NCBI GenBank assembly: GCA_005116965.1
Contig: SWDG01000006.1
Span: 84,082 to 142,433 of the forward strand
DNA: 58,352 nucleotides
Origin: Nitrospira sp.
Lineage (GTDB): Bacteria; Nitrospirota; Nitrospiria; Nitrospirales; Nitrospiraceae
Direction of reading: 5' to 3'
Each line of letters opens with the position of its first letter. Position 1 is the stretch's first letter. The notes under the pieces were generated by a model. The model saw nothing but the letters and a program-made list of their open reading frames with translations, searched no databases and was not told the origin of the DNA. This document shows positions 32,689 through 41,960 of the stretch, in pieces. A program made the translations under genes and the position numbers.

Positions 32689-33546
32689 ATGAAACAGTCT
32701 TCGATCATTCGTCTACTTCTTGTGCTGATCCCGCTACTGATGACCCTTCAGAGTTGCAGTAGTACGGTGTATCCAGGAAGTCGCGGGCTACGGTGGTCTC
32801 CCCTTAGCAGTGGATTAGCGAAAGAACCGCTCAAGGAAGGAACCTACTGGCGGGCACCGTGGAATGACGTTTTGGTCTACGACACGCGATGGAAAAGCTT
32901 CCGGGAAAAAGTCGATGCCTTGACCGCAGATGATCTGCCGGTCACGGTCTACGCGACCATCACGATGCGCCCGATGCCCGATGAAATCTACTTTCTGGCC
33001 CAGGAAGTCGGGCCTGAGTGGTACAAGCAACTCGTGCACCCTCAACTCTTGTCGGCTGTTCGCGGGGTTGTCGCCAACTACTCGATGGTGACGCTTCCGG
33101 AGCGCAGCAGCGAGATCGGCAATAAGATCGAAGCCGTCGTCGTCGAAACACTGAAAGGTCGCCATTTGGATGTCTACAACGTGGCGCTTTCCGAAATGGA
33201 ATTCTCCCAGATGGTTTTGAGGGCCATCGAACAGAAGCAGGCGAAGGAGCAAGAGAAAGAACAGAAGAACTTCGAGGTGGTCATTGCGGAGCGCAACGCC
33301 GAGATTGCCAGGATTCAGGCCAAGGGCGAGGGTGATTCGTTGAAGATTCGGGCGGAAGGCGAATCCGACAGCATGAAGATCCGCGCCGTGGGGCAGGCGC
33401 AGGCACAGGAAGTCATCACCAAAACGCTGACGCCGGATTATTTGAAGTTCAAGCTCTATGAAAACCCTAATTCCAAGACCATCATCGTACCCGAAAAGCT
33501 CAATGTTCCACTGATTCTGAGTCCTGGCGCCGATCACCCGCGATAG
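32689..33546 (+). CDS. SPFH/prohibitin-like lipoprotein
   Basis: 285 residues. A lipoprotein signal with lipobox (LMTLQSC) is followed by a band-7/SPFH domain: YWRAPWNDVLVYDTRWKSFR, LPVTVYATITMRPMPDEIYF and LLSAVRGVVANYSMVTLPER. After about residue 180 comes a long charged helix (AIEQKQAKEQEKEQKNFEVV) and repeated KIRAEGESDSMKIRAVG units. Prohibitin-like proteins form membrane ring scaffolds for proteases. Lipid anchoring instead of an N-terminal helix is unusual for HflK/HflC-type members. It lies next to a CBS-domain gene. Confidence 0.82.
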   Translation: MKQSSIIRLLLVLIPLLMTLQSCSSTVYPGSRGLRWSPLSSGLAKEPLKEGTYWRAPWNDVLVYDTRWKSFREKVDALTADDLPVTVYATITMRPMPDEIYFLAQEVGPEWYKQLVHPQLLSAVRGVVANYSMVTLPERSSEIGNKIEAVVVETLKGRHLDVYNVALSEMEFSQMVLRAIEQKQAKEQEKEQKNFEVVIAERNAEIARIQAKGEGDSLKIRAEGESDSMKIRAVGQAQAQEVITKTLTPDYLKFKLYENPNSKTIIVPEKLNVPLILSPGADHPR

Positions 33547-33554
33547 GAGTCGTC

Positions 33555-34013
33555 ATGAGACTGGCGCAGTATTTCGAGCATGCCTATGACCCGAAAACGC
33601 TCACGGTGCGACACATCATGGAGGGGGCGGTCTGTACGGTGAGTCCTGAAACCAGGGGGATCGCGATTGCAGAGATCATGGCCGAGCGGAATTTTGGGGC
33701 GGTGCCCGTCGTGGAACGCGATTCAACGCTCGTCGGTCTGGTGTCTGAATTCGACCTGCTACGGGCTATTGATGAGGGAAAAGATCTTCGCCACATCATG
33801 GCCGAAGACATGATGACGAGACATGTGGTGACGGTGACCGAAGACATGCTGGTGCAGGATTTCATCAAGCTCCTTCAACAGCAACACCTTATCCGAACTC
33901 CGGTTGTGAAGGGGAACACGTTGGTCGGGATCGCCACGAGACGGGATGCGGTGTTCGCCTATGTGAAGGCGATGGCCCCATACTGGAGACCGAGGAAGGG
34001 CGGAGATAGATAA
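33555..34013 (+). CDS. Paired CBS-domain protein
   Basis: 152 residues with two CBS motifs: VRHIMEGAVCTVSPETRGIA to VGLVSEFDLLRAIDEGKD, and AEDMMTRHVVTVTEDMLVQD to VGIATRRDAVFAYVKAM. Bateman modules bind adenine nucleotides and sense energy state. It begins eight bases after the SPFH gene; a common operon is likely, function unknown. Confidence 0.88.
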   Translation: MRLAQYFEHAYDPKTLTVRHIMEGAVCTVSPETRGIAIAEIMAERNFGAVPVVERDSTLVGLVSEFDLLRAIDEGKDLRHIMAEDMMTRHVVTVTEDMLVQDFIKLLQQQHLIRTPVVKGNTLVGIATRRDAVFAYVKAMAPYWRPRKGGDR

Positions 34014-34406
34014 CTCTGGAATGTGCCATACGTAAGCTGAGTTTTGGTTGGAATCTCGGAGCGTTGCGGTACCATCGCAAACCTAAGAGAGCCGACAAGA
34101 CGACCTCGATAGCTTTGCAGAAGACCCCTTCCTCACCTCTGACAGCCAGAAACTCTCCTTACCCTCTTTGCCGCTCGAGCACAAAGGTCACATCCATACC
34201 TACGCGATACAAGGCGAGTGTGCTGGTTTCGACCAGGACCTATTGCTCCTTGACCCAAGCTGACTGGATGCCGTGGACCGTCTTGGATGCTGTGGCTCGT
34301 TCTTTCCTCCCTGGTTTTACCTGCCCGGTGTATACGTAAACTAGCTGTGTGTCGAATTTGGCCTTGCGAGGTCCCTGTAAGTGGACTAGAATCAACTTCT
34401 CTCGCC
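34014..34406. other. Intergenic region without recognised gene
   Basis: About 390 bases between the CBS gene and the histidine kinase. A protein-like stretch (34108-34262, ending HKGHIHTYAIQGECAGFDQD and a stop) has no start codon, so it may be a gene remnant. No clear hairpin or promoter was seen. Confidence 0.5.
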
Positions 34407-36785
34407 ATGACACCCAAAGCCGCTAAAAAAGAGCGTTGGGTGAGGGCACGACCGCTTTTGCAGGCACCTCACGCCGAGGATCGGCAAGGGAAGGCGGTCG
34501 AATCGGCACAAGACAATTTCTTCGCCGAAGCCTTCCGCCTAAGCCCTCACCCGATCGGTATTACAGATCTCGAGACAGGGCTTTGTCTCGAGATCAATGA
34601 CGCCTGCCTAGCCACATTCGGCTTTCGCCGGGATGAAGTTATCGGAAAGACGACGTTGATCTTGGGCATCTGGCCTGATCCTCATGATCGGGCCAGGCTC
34701 ATCCATCGATTGAAATCTGAAGGGTCGGTCCGAAACCTTGAAGTGTCGACGCGGATGAAAGATGGGGAGCTGCGACAGTTTCTCATCTCGACAGACTTGA
34801 TCACGCTCAGAGGGAAGCCTTGCCTTCTGACGATCGGCAATGACATTACCGATCGTAAGCGAGTTGAGGAGGTGCTGCGTCGGACCCATGAAGAGTTGGA
34901 ACAACGCGTTCAGGAAAGAACGGTCGATCTCGAGCGAACCCATGCGGCGATGCGAGATAGTGAGGCGCGCTTCCGTTTGTTCATCGAACATGTGCCGGCT
35001 GCCATTGCGATGTTTGACCGCAACATGCGTTATTTGGTGGCTAGTCGCCGGTGGATGGAAGATTATCAGCTTGCAGGGGCGATCCTCGGCCGATCGCACT
35101 ATGACGCGCTTCCAGAGATTTCATCACGATGGAAAGAGATTCATCGTCGTGGCCTGGCCGGAGAAATTCTGAGCGCAGATGAAGACCGGTTCGTTCGAGA
35201 TGATGGCTCAACGCAGTGGATGACGTGGGATGTTCGCCCTTGGTATAGCGGCGATGAAGTAGGCGGAATTGTGATTGCCACGGAGGATGTGACGGCTCGT
35301 GTGGAGGCACAGAACGCCTTACATGAAAGGGAGGAACGGTCAGACCAGGTCATTCGGTTGGCCAACTTCGGGATTTTCGATCACGACCACCGCACCGGGA
35401 AAGCCTACTGGTCTCCCGCGATGAGAGAAATCTACGGAGTGAAACCCAATGATCCAGCGACTTTCGAGCGATATATCCAGCTACTTCATCCGGAAGACCG
35501 CGAAACCGTCGTCCTGGCTATCATGCAGGCTCAAGATCCTGCCGGTGACGATCTCTTCTCGGTAGAACACCGTGTGTTGCACCGCGATGGGAGTGTCAGG
35601 TGGGTGAGTTTTCGATCATGGACGTTATTCGACCATGAAGGCCAAGAGCGTCGCCCTACTCGAACCTTGGGGGCGATGATCGATATCACCAAACGCAAAC
35701 AGGCCGAGGAAGCGCTGAAAATAAGCGAGCGCCGATTCGCATCCTTTATGGATAATTTGCACGGCTTTGCCTGGATCAAAGATGCTCAGGGACGGTATCT
35801 CTACGTCAATCGACTCTTTGAAGAATCCCTCCTCAAAAGATTAGACTGGAAAGAAAAGACTGCGCGTGAGTTGTGGTCTGAGGAGATCGCCGTACAGTAT
35901 GAGTTGAACGATCGGAAGGTGCGGGAGACAAGGGTCCCTCTGCACACAGTCGAGCCGTTCGTTCAGGATGGGGAGTTCCGGCACGCGCTTGTGAGCAAGT
36001 TTCCCATCGTCGATCATAAAGGCGCGCCGGTGCTGTTGGGAGGTGTCGCCGTCGACATCACCGAACGCAAGCAGGCGGAAGAGGCGCTTCATCGCAACCA
36101 GCTGGAATTGCATCAGCAGCAAGTGCAATTGGAAGAACTGACGTCCAAGCTGCTGGCTGCGCAGGAGCATGAGCGGAAGCGAATTGCCCGTGATCTGCAT
36201 GATGATGTGAGCCAGCGATTGGCCGCCTTGGTCTTGGAAGTCGCATCCTTGGAACACCACTCTTCTACGGTACCCGGTGAACTCACTCGAGCGCTGGCTC
36301 CACTTCGTGAACAGTTGGAGCAGCTTTCTGACGATGTGCATACACTCGCGTATCGGCTTCATCCCTCGCTGTTGGAGCATGCCGGATTGCGCCCGGCGGT
36401 CGAAGAGCATGTTCATCAGGTTTCTCGGCGCACGGGCTTGCCCATTCATCTGAAGATTCTTGATGTTCCGGATGCGGTGCCGCTTGATCGGGCGACCTGT
36501 CTTTTCCGCGTTATGCAGGAAAGCGTTCAAAATGTGGTGAAACATGCGCAGGCGACGACCGTGACGGTCCAGCTCCGAGGGTCATCACAGGGGGTCGGTC
36601 TGTCCGTCATTGATAATGGGAAAGGATTTGATTCACAGGATCTGCGTATTCATCAACAAGGGCTGGGATTGAGCAGTATGGAGGAACGGCTGCGACAACT
36701 GCACGGGTTCTTCCGAATCCAATCTCGCTCATCTCATGGCACAAAGGTCTGTGCGTGGGTGCCTTGCAAGATGGAGGTCTCATGA
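34407..36785 (+). CDS. PAS-domain sensor histidine kinase (NarX/DesK type)
   Basis: 792 residues from ATG 34407. Several PAS modules follow each other (starts near FRLSPHPIGITDLETGLCLE, FRLFIEHVPAAIAMF, IRLANFGIFDHDHRTG and FASFMDNLHGFAWIKD), linked by helices. PAC endings are DITDRKRVEEVL, DVTARVEAQNAL, DITKRKQAEEAL and DITERKQAEEAL. The HisKA_3 site is HERKRIARDLHDDVSQRLAA with the phospho-His, and the ATPase core holds NVVKHAQATTVTV and GQGLGLSSMEERL-type motifs. No transmembrane segment is evident, so it is a soluble sensor. It overlaps its response regulator by four bases. Confidence 0.93.
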   Translation: MTPKAAKKERWVRARPLLQAPHAEDRQGKAVESAQDNFFAEAFRLSPHPIGITDLETGLCLEINDACLATFGFRRDEVIGKTTLILGIWPDPHDRARLIHRLKSEGSVRNLEVSTRMKDGELRQFLISTDLITLRGKPCLLTIGNDITDRKRVEEVLRRTHEELEQRVQERTVDLERTHAAMRDSEARFRLFIEHVPAAIAMFDRNMRYLVASRRWMEDYQLAGAILGRSHYDALPEISSRWKEIHRRGLAGEILSADEDRFVRDDGSTQWMTWDVRPWYSGDEVGGIVIATEDVTARVEAQNALHEREERSDQVIRLANFGIFDHDHRTGKAYWSPAMREIYGVKPNDPATFERYIQLLHPEDRETVVLAIMQAQDPAGDDLFSVEHRVLHRDGSVRWVSFRSWTLFDHEGQERRPTRTLGAMIDITKRKQAEEALKISERRFASFMDNLHGFAWIKDAQGRYLYVNRLFEESLLKRLDWKEKTARELWSEEIAVQYELNDRKVRETRVPLHTVEPFVQDGEFRHALVSKFPIVDHKGAPVLLGGVAVDITERKQAEEALHRNQLELHQQQVQLEELTSKLLAAQEHERKRIARDLHDDVSQRLAALVLEVASLEHHSSTVPGELTRALAPLREQLEQLSDDVHTLAYRLHPSLLEHAGLRPAVEEHVHQVSRRTGLPIHLKILDVPDAVPLDRATCLFRVMQESVQNVVKHAQATTVTVQLRGSSQGVGLSVIDNGKGFDSQDLRIHQQGLGLSSMEERLRQLHGFFRIQSRSSHGTKVCAWVPCKMEVS

Positions 36786-37435
36786 ATCGACCCCGCATTC
36801 TGATGGCTGATGATCACGCCATTGTCCTGGCTGGACTTCGAAAGCTGGTGGAAGCCGAGGGAGAAGTGGTCGGTATGGTGGAGGACGGGCGAGCATTAGT
36901 GGAAGCGGCGCAGCAGCTTCGTCCCGACATCGTGTTGCTTGATATCTCGATGCCGTTGCTCAACGGACTCGATGCAGCGCGCCAAATAAGTAAGCTCGTG
37001 CCGGAGAGCAAGCTAATCTTCCTGACTATGCACGCCACCCCCACCTATGCGACCGAAGCCTTTAAGGCTGGAGCCTCCGGCTATCTGATAAAGCGGTCCG
37101 CCGCCGTGGAACTCAAGCAAGCTATCCAGGCGGTGATGCGAGGACAACACTACATGACTCCGCTTATCACGAAAGATGTCTTGGCAGCGACACTCCAATC
37201 TCCGGATGGTCAGTTTAATAAGCCGTTGGTGACCTCCCTTACACAACGGCAACGGGAGGTGTTACAGCTTGTTGCCGAGGGAAAAGGTACCAAGGCCATC
37301 GCCTCGATTCTGAACATTTCCGTAAAAACCGTGGAGTTTCACAAGTTCCGCATTATGGGTGAACTCGATCTGCACTCGACGGCCGAGCTCGTCAAATACG
37401 CGATTGCCGAAGGCCTTGTGAGTGTGTCGTCGTAG
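36782..37435 (+). CDS. NarL/FixJ-family response regulator
   Basis: 217 residues from ATG 36782, overlapping the kinase stop. Receiver domain: ILMADDHAIVLAGLRKLVEA with the acidic pocket, and IVLLDISMPLLNG with the phospho-Asp at about 54. The LuxR-type HTH is LTQRQREVLQLVAEGKGTKA to NISVKTVEFHKFRIMGELDL. The kinase upstream is its cognate partner. Target genes are not known; the AT-rich gap that follows may hold a promoter. Confidence 0.95.
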   Translation: MNRPRILMADDHAIVLAGLRKLVEAEGEVVGMVEDGRALVEAAQQLRPDIVLLDISMPLLNGLDAARQISKLVPESKLIFLTMHATPTYATEAFKAGASGYLIKRSAAVELKQAIQAVMRGQHYMTPLITKDVLAATLQSPDGQFNKPLVTSLTQRQREVLQLVAEGKGTKAIASILNISVKTVEFHKFRIMGELDLHSTAELVKYAIAEGLVSVSS

Positions 37436-37723
37436 TCGCATCCGCTGGGCACGCCTACTACCCGAGGTATCATCGTGTGCTACTGCTACAACATCATGAA
37501 TTCATATACTGATGTTACCATTCAGTACTAGTAATCTCCCTGCATCTTTCTAGTGGGCTTCCTAGTTCACAAAGTCCGTCATACATCCTTACTATTAGTT
37601 AACGAAATAATTTGTCAGTTTTTGTACGTTGGTGCATGCAATACCGAATCATTTGAGTCTGTAGGATTCTTCGCTAACAGTTAAGAAGTCGTTGTAAGTT
37701 TTGATTTTTGTGTAGGAAGGTGT
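37436..37723. other. AT-rich intergenic region
   Basis: This gap is clearly richer in A and T than its surroundings, with A/T runs such as TTAGTTAACGAAATAATTTG. No gene or strong hairpin was found; it may hold the promoter of the small winged-helix-like gene downstream. Confidence 0.5.
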
Positions 37724-37984
37724 ATGCAAGTTTCAACGATCATCGACCGTGTTTATGTTGCCTTAGAGCAGTTTGGTGCGAGCTGCTCCATGGAGGAAGT
37801 GGTTGGGCTTTGTCCAGATCTGACCTGGAATCAAGTGTATCTAGCCATTGACTATTTGAGCAAAACGGGAAAGGTCTCTGTGACCTTAGACCCAGACAGG
37901 ACATACACAGTCCGGGTCTATCCATCAGTCACTGAGACATCTCAATTCTCACCCAAACAAGATCACATCCACAGTGCTGCCTAG
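37724..37984 (+). CDS. Small winged-helix-like unknown protein
   Basis: 86 residues. IIDRVYVALEQFGASCSMEE, then VVGLCPDLTWNQVYLAIDYL and SKTGKVSVTLDPDRTYTVRV give three helices and a beta wing, the shape of a winged-helix DNA-binding domain. An AGGAAGG ribosome site precedes the ATG. It directly follows the two-component pair but the gap is 288 bases, so it is probably a separate unit. Confidence 0.65.
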   Translation: MQVSTIIDRVYVALEQFGASCSMEEVVGLCPDLTWNQVYLAIDYLSKTGKVSVTLDPDRTYTVRVYPSVTETSQFSPKQDHIHSAA

Positions 37985-38151
37985 AACCTTGGCGTAGCAT
38001 ACCCTTGCTGCTGGTCGCCCTAGCTTACGGTAATGATCTCCCGTTGAGTGTGGGTTTCTGATGAGTTCGGCTTAACGTACTGACGGCTTACAGCAGTCTA
38101 GACTTTCTAAGGGCTCCCTGCCTCATCAAGTGCATGATAGGGAGATGTCAG

Positions 38152-39081
38152 CTATTCTTGGATCGCTTTGGCTCGTTTTTGCAGATAGGCGTTTCGGACC
38201 GCAGCATAGAGGTCGAGCGTCGATTCTTCCACTCCCTGAAACTTTTCCAGATTCAAGGAGCGTTCGTTAACGACTTCAGTCGCACGCGCGCCAATTGATA
38301 TGGCGTACGTGACCGCCCGCTCATCGATGGAGACCACTGTCGGAATCGAATCGATGTTATGCATGGTCGGCAGGATGAGCCAGTAAATCGGATTGAGGGC
38401 GATGTCTCCAGCATAGCCGGCAAGATCTCGAACTGTATATGGTCCCAGAATGGGTATCATGAGATAGGGACCTGGTGGAACGCCATAAAATCCGAGCGTT
38501 TGTCCAGTATCTTCCTCCGGTGTCGTCAGCTTGAAGTAATGTTGGGCCACATCGAAAAATCCGCCGATCCCGACCGTCGTATTGATGAGAAATCGCCCAA
38601 CTTCAATCCCAGCTCCTGTGAATTTTCCCTGAAACATATTGTTCAGGAATCGCGGGGTCGCACGGCTATTGTAGAAAATATTGCTGATGCCGACCTGGAC
38701 AATATTCGGCATGATGAAGTTGTAACCCTTGGCGACCGGCTTCAATATCCAGCGATCAAGCTGCCGGTTGAATTCAAATACCTTAGTATTAAGCGGCTCC
38801 CACGGATCGTACTCCTCGATCCCTTCTTCGCCCAGCTTCGAAAACGGATCGAGTGGCTCTTCAGAAGACGCGTCGTGGACCGGTGCTTCTGATGGGAGAG
38901 CTTTGGGATTGGCATCAGCCAGAAGAACTGGCCGAGCGCTCTGCTCGATGGTGGGGGCGAGTGAGTTGGTCGAGACCTTTTGAGCAGCGCAACCGGAGAG
39001 CACGATCAATAAGACGGCAAGAACGAGTCCATATTCACGTTGCCTGAAGCAGACCGGCCTACACCCAGCTTTTGTCCTCAT
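38152..39081 (-). CDS. mlaA: MlaA (VacJ) family outer-membrane lipoprotein
   Basis: 309 residues. The lipobox Cys lies in LLIVLSGCAAQ; after an Ala/Pro/Glu-rich linker the MlaA domain begins EEYDPWEPLNTKVFEFNRQL. It continues with FNTTVGIGGFFDVAQHYFKL-like sequence (here INTTVGIGGFFDVA), GPPGPYLMIPILGPYTVRDL-like sequence and the YWLILPTMHNID tail. MlaA keeps outer-membrane lipid asymmetry with porins. It is monocistronic; MlaBCDEF genes are not in the window. Confidence 0.93.
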   Translation of the reverse strand: MRTKAGCRPVCFRQREYGLVLAVLLIVLSGCAAQKVSTNSLAPTIEQSARPVLLADANPKALPSEAPVHDASSEEPLDPFSKLGEEGIEEYDPWEPLNTKVFEFNRQLDRWILKPVAKGYNFIMPNIVQVGISNIFYNSRATPRFLNNMFQGKFTGAGIEVGRFLINTTVGIGGFFDVAQHYFKLTTPEEDTGQTLGFYGVPPGPYLMIPILGPYTVRDLAGYAGDIALNPIYWLILPTMHNIDSIPTVVSIDERAVTYAISIGARATEVVNERSLNLEKFQGVEESTLDLYAAVRNAYLQKRAKAIQE

Positions 39082-39392
39082 TCTTAAGATAACCTCTTGA
39101 GATTAATGAAACGAGCATTGAGCCCAAAGTGCCGCACTCTACCAAAAAAGTTGAGTCACCCGCCAATCAAATATTTCGGAATTGTTCTTGTGGACCGAGA
39201 CCTTAGTCTACGATCGACGAGCATTCGTAGTCGTGGCATCAACGTTGCCTTCCCTCCACTCATCTATAGGTCAACACAGCCAGACGGGCCTGTATCCACT
39301 GCGTTTCAGGATTCTGCTGAGGGTGTTTTCGATGGGCAGCTTGCGCCATGCGGGGGGCTGGTGATGTCACGTTTCGAATAAGGAGGATACCG
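39082..39392. other. Divergent intergenic region
   Basis: Roughly 310 bases between the mlaA start and the Usp start, which probably holds both promoters. No gene, hairpin or clear consensus promoter was identified. Confidence 0.5.
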
Positions 39393-40238
39393 ATGAAAGC
39401 TGTCGTAGGAGTGGATGGATCGAAGTATTCAGAGTGGGCGTTGGGTTGGCTGGGGGAGATGCCTTTTCGGATGGCACCGCGAGTCACGGCGATTCATGCG
39501 ATGGACCTTCAATCTGTGCGACCGCCGTTCATCGTCCAACCAACCATCAGCGGGTATGAACCGGACGAAGGGGAAGCCATTCATCTCTTAGAGTCTCGAG
39601 CCAAGCAGGTAGAAGCAGAGACGAAGCGGCGCTTCGTGAAGCTTGGGCTCAAGGGCTCGGTGCGTGTCGTGCAGGACAAGATTGCACAAGCCCTCATCGA
39701 ACAGGCGGGCCATACGGGATTGATCGTGGTCGGGAGTCGAGGGTTAGATGCCATCGATCGTTTGGTGCTGGGGAGTGTCTCGACAACCGTCACGCTCCAT
39801 GCGTCCTGTCCGGTCTTGATTGTGAAAGAGCCTCCCCAAACCCTTCGGCGGATGCTCGTCGCGACAGACGGCTCTCCGTCATCCAAGAAAGCGCTCCAGT
39901 TCATGACCAAACAGTTCACGGCCAAGCCTGATGCCAAGCCGCTCCTGATTCTGCTGGTCCATGTTATGCCGTTTCTGCGCTACACAATGGTGAAGGAGGC
40001 GGGGGAGCAATTGCTCGCGCAGGAGGCAACCAAGCTTGAAAAAGTCGGGTATCGCGTCAGACAGTTTCCCTGTGTGGGACCGGCCGCTGAGGAGATCATG
40101 AAAGTGGTGAATCGCGAACAGCCGGATCTGATCGTTACAGGGGCTAAAGGGCGAAGTGCCGTGACGCGCTTTCTCCAGGGCAGTGTCTCAATGAAGCTCG
40201 CCCAACAGAGCGCCTGTTCCGTTCTCGTTGTCAGATAA
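39393..40238 (+). CDS. Universal stress protein, two tandem UspA domains
   Basis: 281 residues from ATG 39393, six bases after AGGAGG; longer upstream reading has no support. Domain 1: MKAVVGVDGSKYSEWALGWL to LIVVGSRGLDAIDRLVLGSV. Domain 2: LRRMLVATDGSPSSKKALQF to LIVTGAKGRSAVTRFLQGSV. Both carry the nucleotide-binding loop. It is a paralogue of the operon Usp at 12.3 kb, separately controlled. Confidence 0.93.
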   Translation: MKAVVGVDGSKYSEWALGWLGEMPFRMAPRVTAIHAMDLQSVRPPFIVQPTISGYEPDEGEAIHLLESRAKQVEAETKRRFVKLGLKGSVRVVQDKIAQALIEQAGHTGLIVVGSRGLDAIDRLVLGSVSTTVTLHASCPVLIVKEPPQTLRRMLVATDGSPSSKKALQFMTKQFTAKPDAKPLLILLVHVMPFLRYTMVKEAGEQLLAQEATKLEKVGYRVRQFPCVGPAAEEIMKVVNREQPDLIVTGAKGRSAVTRFLQGSVSMKLAQQSACSVLVVR

Positions 40239-40277
40239 GTCGCGAACCCATCAACTTACCGCACGCACAGAAACAGA

Positions 40278-40312
40278 ACCATCGCTCGCCTCTGAGAGAG
40301 GCAAGCGATGGT
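40278..40312 (+). terminator. Strong stem-loop after the Usp gene
   Basis: ACCATCGCT (40278-40286) and AGCGATGGT form the outer arms; inner GCCTCT and AGAGGC continue the stem after a one-base mismatch, with a GAG loop. About 15 pairs in all. No T-run follows, so it could end either the + strand Usp transcript or the minus-strand small gene. Confidence 0.6.
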
Positions 40313-40461
40313 ATGAATCGGAAGGGGCTCCACGAAACGAAAGAGTTCTTGCCCTGAGAAATGTCTCTTTCCTGCAGACCGGATCACCTACCGCGCAAGA
40401 GTACCTCTCGGAACGATGAGACCTTCCCTTGGAGGATTCCCAATTCTGGACCGGAGAAGAA

Positions 40462-40542
40462 CTACGCACTCTTTTTGTACACGATCAACCCGCCGATGAG
40501 GAGTGCTCCCATCACCAATGCGAACAGCGTCATCGTATCCAT
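40462..40542 (-). CDS. 26-residue membrane peptide
   Basis: MDTMTLFALVMGALLIGGLI followed by VYKKSA: one hydrophobic helix with a positive C-terminus, behind GAAAGGAG at a suitable distance. It is the right size and shape for small subunits such as CydX/CcoQ types. No neighbouring oxidase gene is present, so the role is open. It was found only by reading the short frames. Confidence 0.6.
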   Translation of the reverse strand: MDTMTLFALVMGALLIGGLIVYKKSA

Positions 40543-40778
40543 AACGGCTCCTTTCAATAAAGAAGACTGCAAACCTTTACATCTGTAAGGGAGCAACTCT
40601 TGTGCTTGCATTGATCAAAGACGGCGGCCACTAAAGCCCTGAAAAGGAGGTGTTTGCAACACCCTGCATGCCAAACGTATTCAGCAAGCTGGGGAGAATG
40701 ACCTCAGGGCTGTCTAGTCAACTGGACAGATAGAGGATGTGGAGCAATCGAGTGCCAGCCCTGTCTTGGCTGAAACGG

Positions 40779-41729
40779 CTAAAACGAGATCAGACGGTCA
40801 CGTCCATGGGGCGTCGATAAGTCTTGGTCTGGGCCAATCGGGACAATACGGGTCGGGTTGATGTCGTCGTGCGTAACGTAGTAGTGGCGTTTGATGTGGT
40901 CGACATTCACGGTCTCGGCAATGCCGTCGGTTTGGTAGAGATCTTTCAGATACCCGAACAGGTTTGGGTAGTCGGCAATTCGTCGGAGATTGCATTTAAA
41001 ATGGCCATGGTAGACCGTATCGAACCGAACCAATGTGACAAAAAGCCGCCAGTCGGTTTCCACAAACTCCGGTCCGAATAAGTACCGGTGAGTGGCCAGC
41101 CGCGCATCGAGTTGATCCAGCGCGGTAAATAATCGCCGTGCCGCTCGTTCATAGCTGTGTTGGGATGTGGCAAACCCTGCGCGATAGACGCCATCGTTCA
41201 CATTCTCGTAGATGAACGTGTTGAGCTCATCGATCTCCTGCCGCAGTCCATCCGGGTACAAATCAATCGGGCTTTCGGTGAATCGATTGAACTCACCATT
41301 AAAGATTCTCATCAGATCGTCATCGGAGTTGGTGACGATACGTTTGGTGACGGAGTCCCACAGCACGGGCACTGTAATACGTCCGATATAGTTCGAATTC
41401 GTGGCTTTATAGGCTTCTCGAAGAAACTGGAATCCGTTGATGGGGTCGAGGGAATGCCCCGCCCCTTCTCGAAATGCCCATCCTCGCTCGTCACGAATGG
41501 GATCCACGACGGTCATACCGATCACAGCCTCAAGCCTCTTGAGCTTACGCACAATGATTGTGCGGTGGGCCCAGGGGCAGGCCCATGACACGTAGAGATG
41601 GTAGCGTCCAGCAGCGGCGGGATAGCCCGAACTACCGTCGGCTGTCACCCACCTACGGAACACATCCGGCTGGCGCACGAACTCACCGGCCGGCGATTGC
41701 TCGTCTGGAAATTGGGCTTGAACTTCCAT
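40779..41729 (-). CDS. Glutathionyl-hydroquinone reductase (omega-class GST)
   Basis: 316 residues. Catalytic Cys motif YVSWACPWAHRTIIVRKLK, then VPVLWDSVTKRIVTNSDDDL and GPEFVETDWRLFVTLVRFD. The C-terminal part carries HIKRHYYVTHDDINPTRIVP, typical of this family. It reduces glutathionylated quinones. The 192-base gap on its right holds a perfect 15-base hairpin (40649-40663) and a 21-codon frame (40668-40733); neither is assigned. Confidence 0.92.
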   Translation of the reverse strand: MEVQAQFPDEQSPAGEFVRQPDVFRRWVTADGSSGYPAAAGRYHLYVSWACPWAHRTIIVRKLKRLEAVIGMTVVDPIRDERGWAFREGAGHSLDPINGFQFLREAYKATNSNYIGRITVPVLWDSVTKRIVTNSDDDLMRIFNGEFNRFTESPIDLYPDGLRQEIDELNTFIYENVNDGVYRAGFATSQHSYERAARRLFTALDQLDARLATHRYLFGPEFVETDWRLFVTLVRFDTVYHGHFKCNLRRIADYPNLFGYLKDLYQTDGIAETVNVDHIKRHYYVTHDDINPTRIVPIGPDQDLSTPHGRDRLISF

Positions 41730-41798
41730 ACAACGGCACTCCTTCTTAAAGTCAGTATCTCATATCCCCAACCAGTGGTGCAGGGAGTCTCTCCGCAG

Positions 41799-41821
41799 GG
41801 CTGTCGCATTTCGCTACAGCC
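41799..41821. promoter_or_regulatory. Imperfect palindrome related to the 31.48 kb site
   Basis: GGCTGTCGCA, TTT, CGCTACAGCC: arms match except at two positions, and the core CTGTCGCATT is the same as at 31.48 kb. It lies upstream of the RND efflux pair. Confidence 0.5.
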
Positions 41822-41889
41822 TCATGCGTTCACAGTAGCAAAAGGCAACGAATGTATGGCATCGCATGAAAAATACACCGTATTTGGGG

Positions 41890-41905
41890 AGGCATGCCCC
41901 ATGCG
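41890..41905 (+). promoter_or_regulatory. Possible sigma-54 promoter
   Basis: AGGCATGCCCCATGCG keeps GG and GC ten bases apart; the -12 side reads ATGC instead of TTGC. It is 55 bases before the chosen start of the adaptor gene. Weaker than the 31.62 kb site. Confidence 0.4.
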
Positions 41906-41960
41906 AGAAGCTCACAGTCGGAGGACAAGTGAATCTAAGGTCAAAGAGTGGATCAAGGAG

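Noticed and set aside
32815-33537. Minus-strand frame opposite the SPFH gene
   Set aside because: Leu/Arg-rich shadow sequence; the + strand SPFH protein is clear.
35141-36545. Several minus-strand frames opposite the histidine kinase
   Set aside because: Antisense shadows of a long, well-supported kinase.
40649-40733. Hairpin that could hide a ribosome site before a 21-codon frame
   Set aside because: The frame is very short and has no recognisable content; spacing from AGGAGG to ATG is long. Kept only as a note in the neighbouring gene entry.
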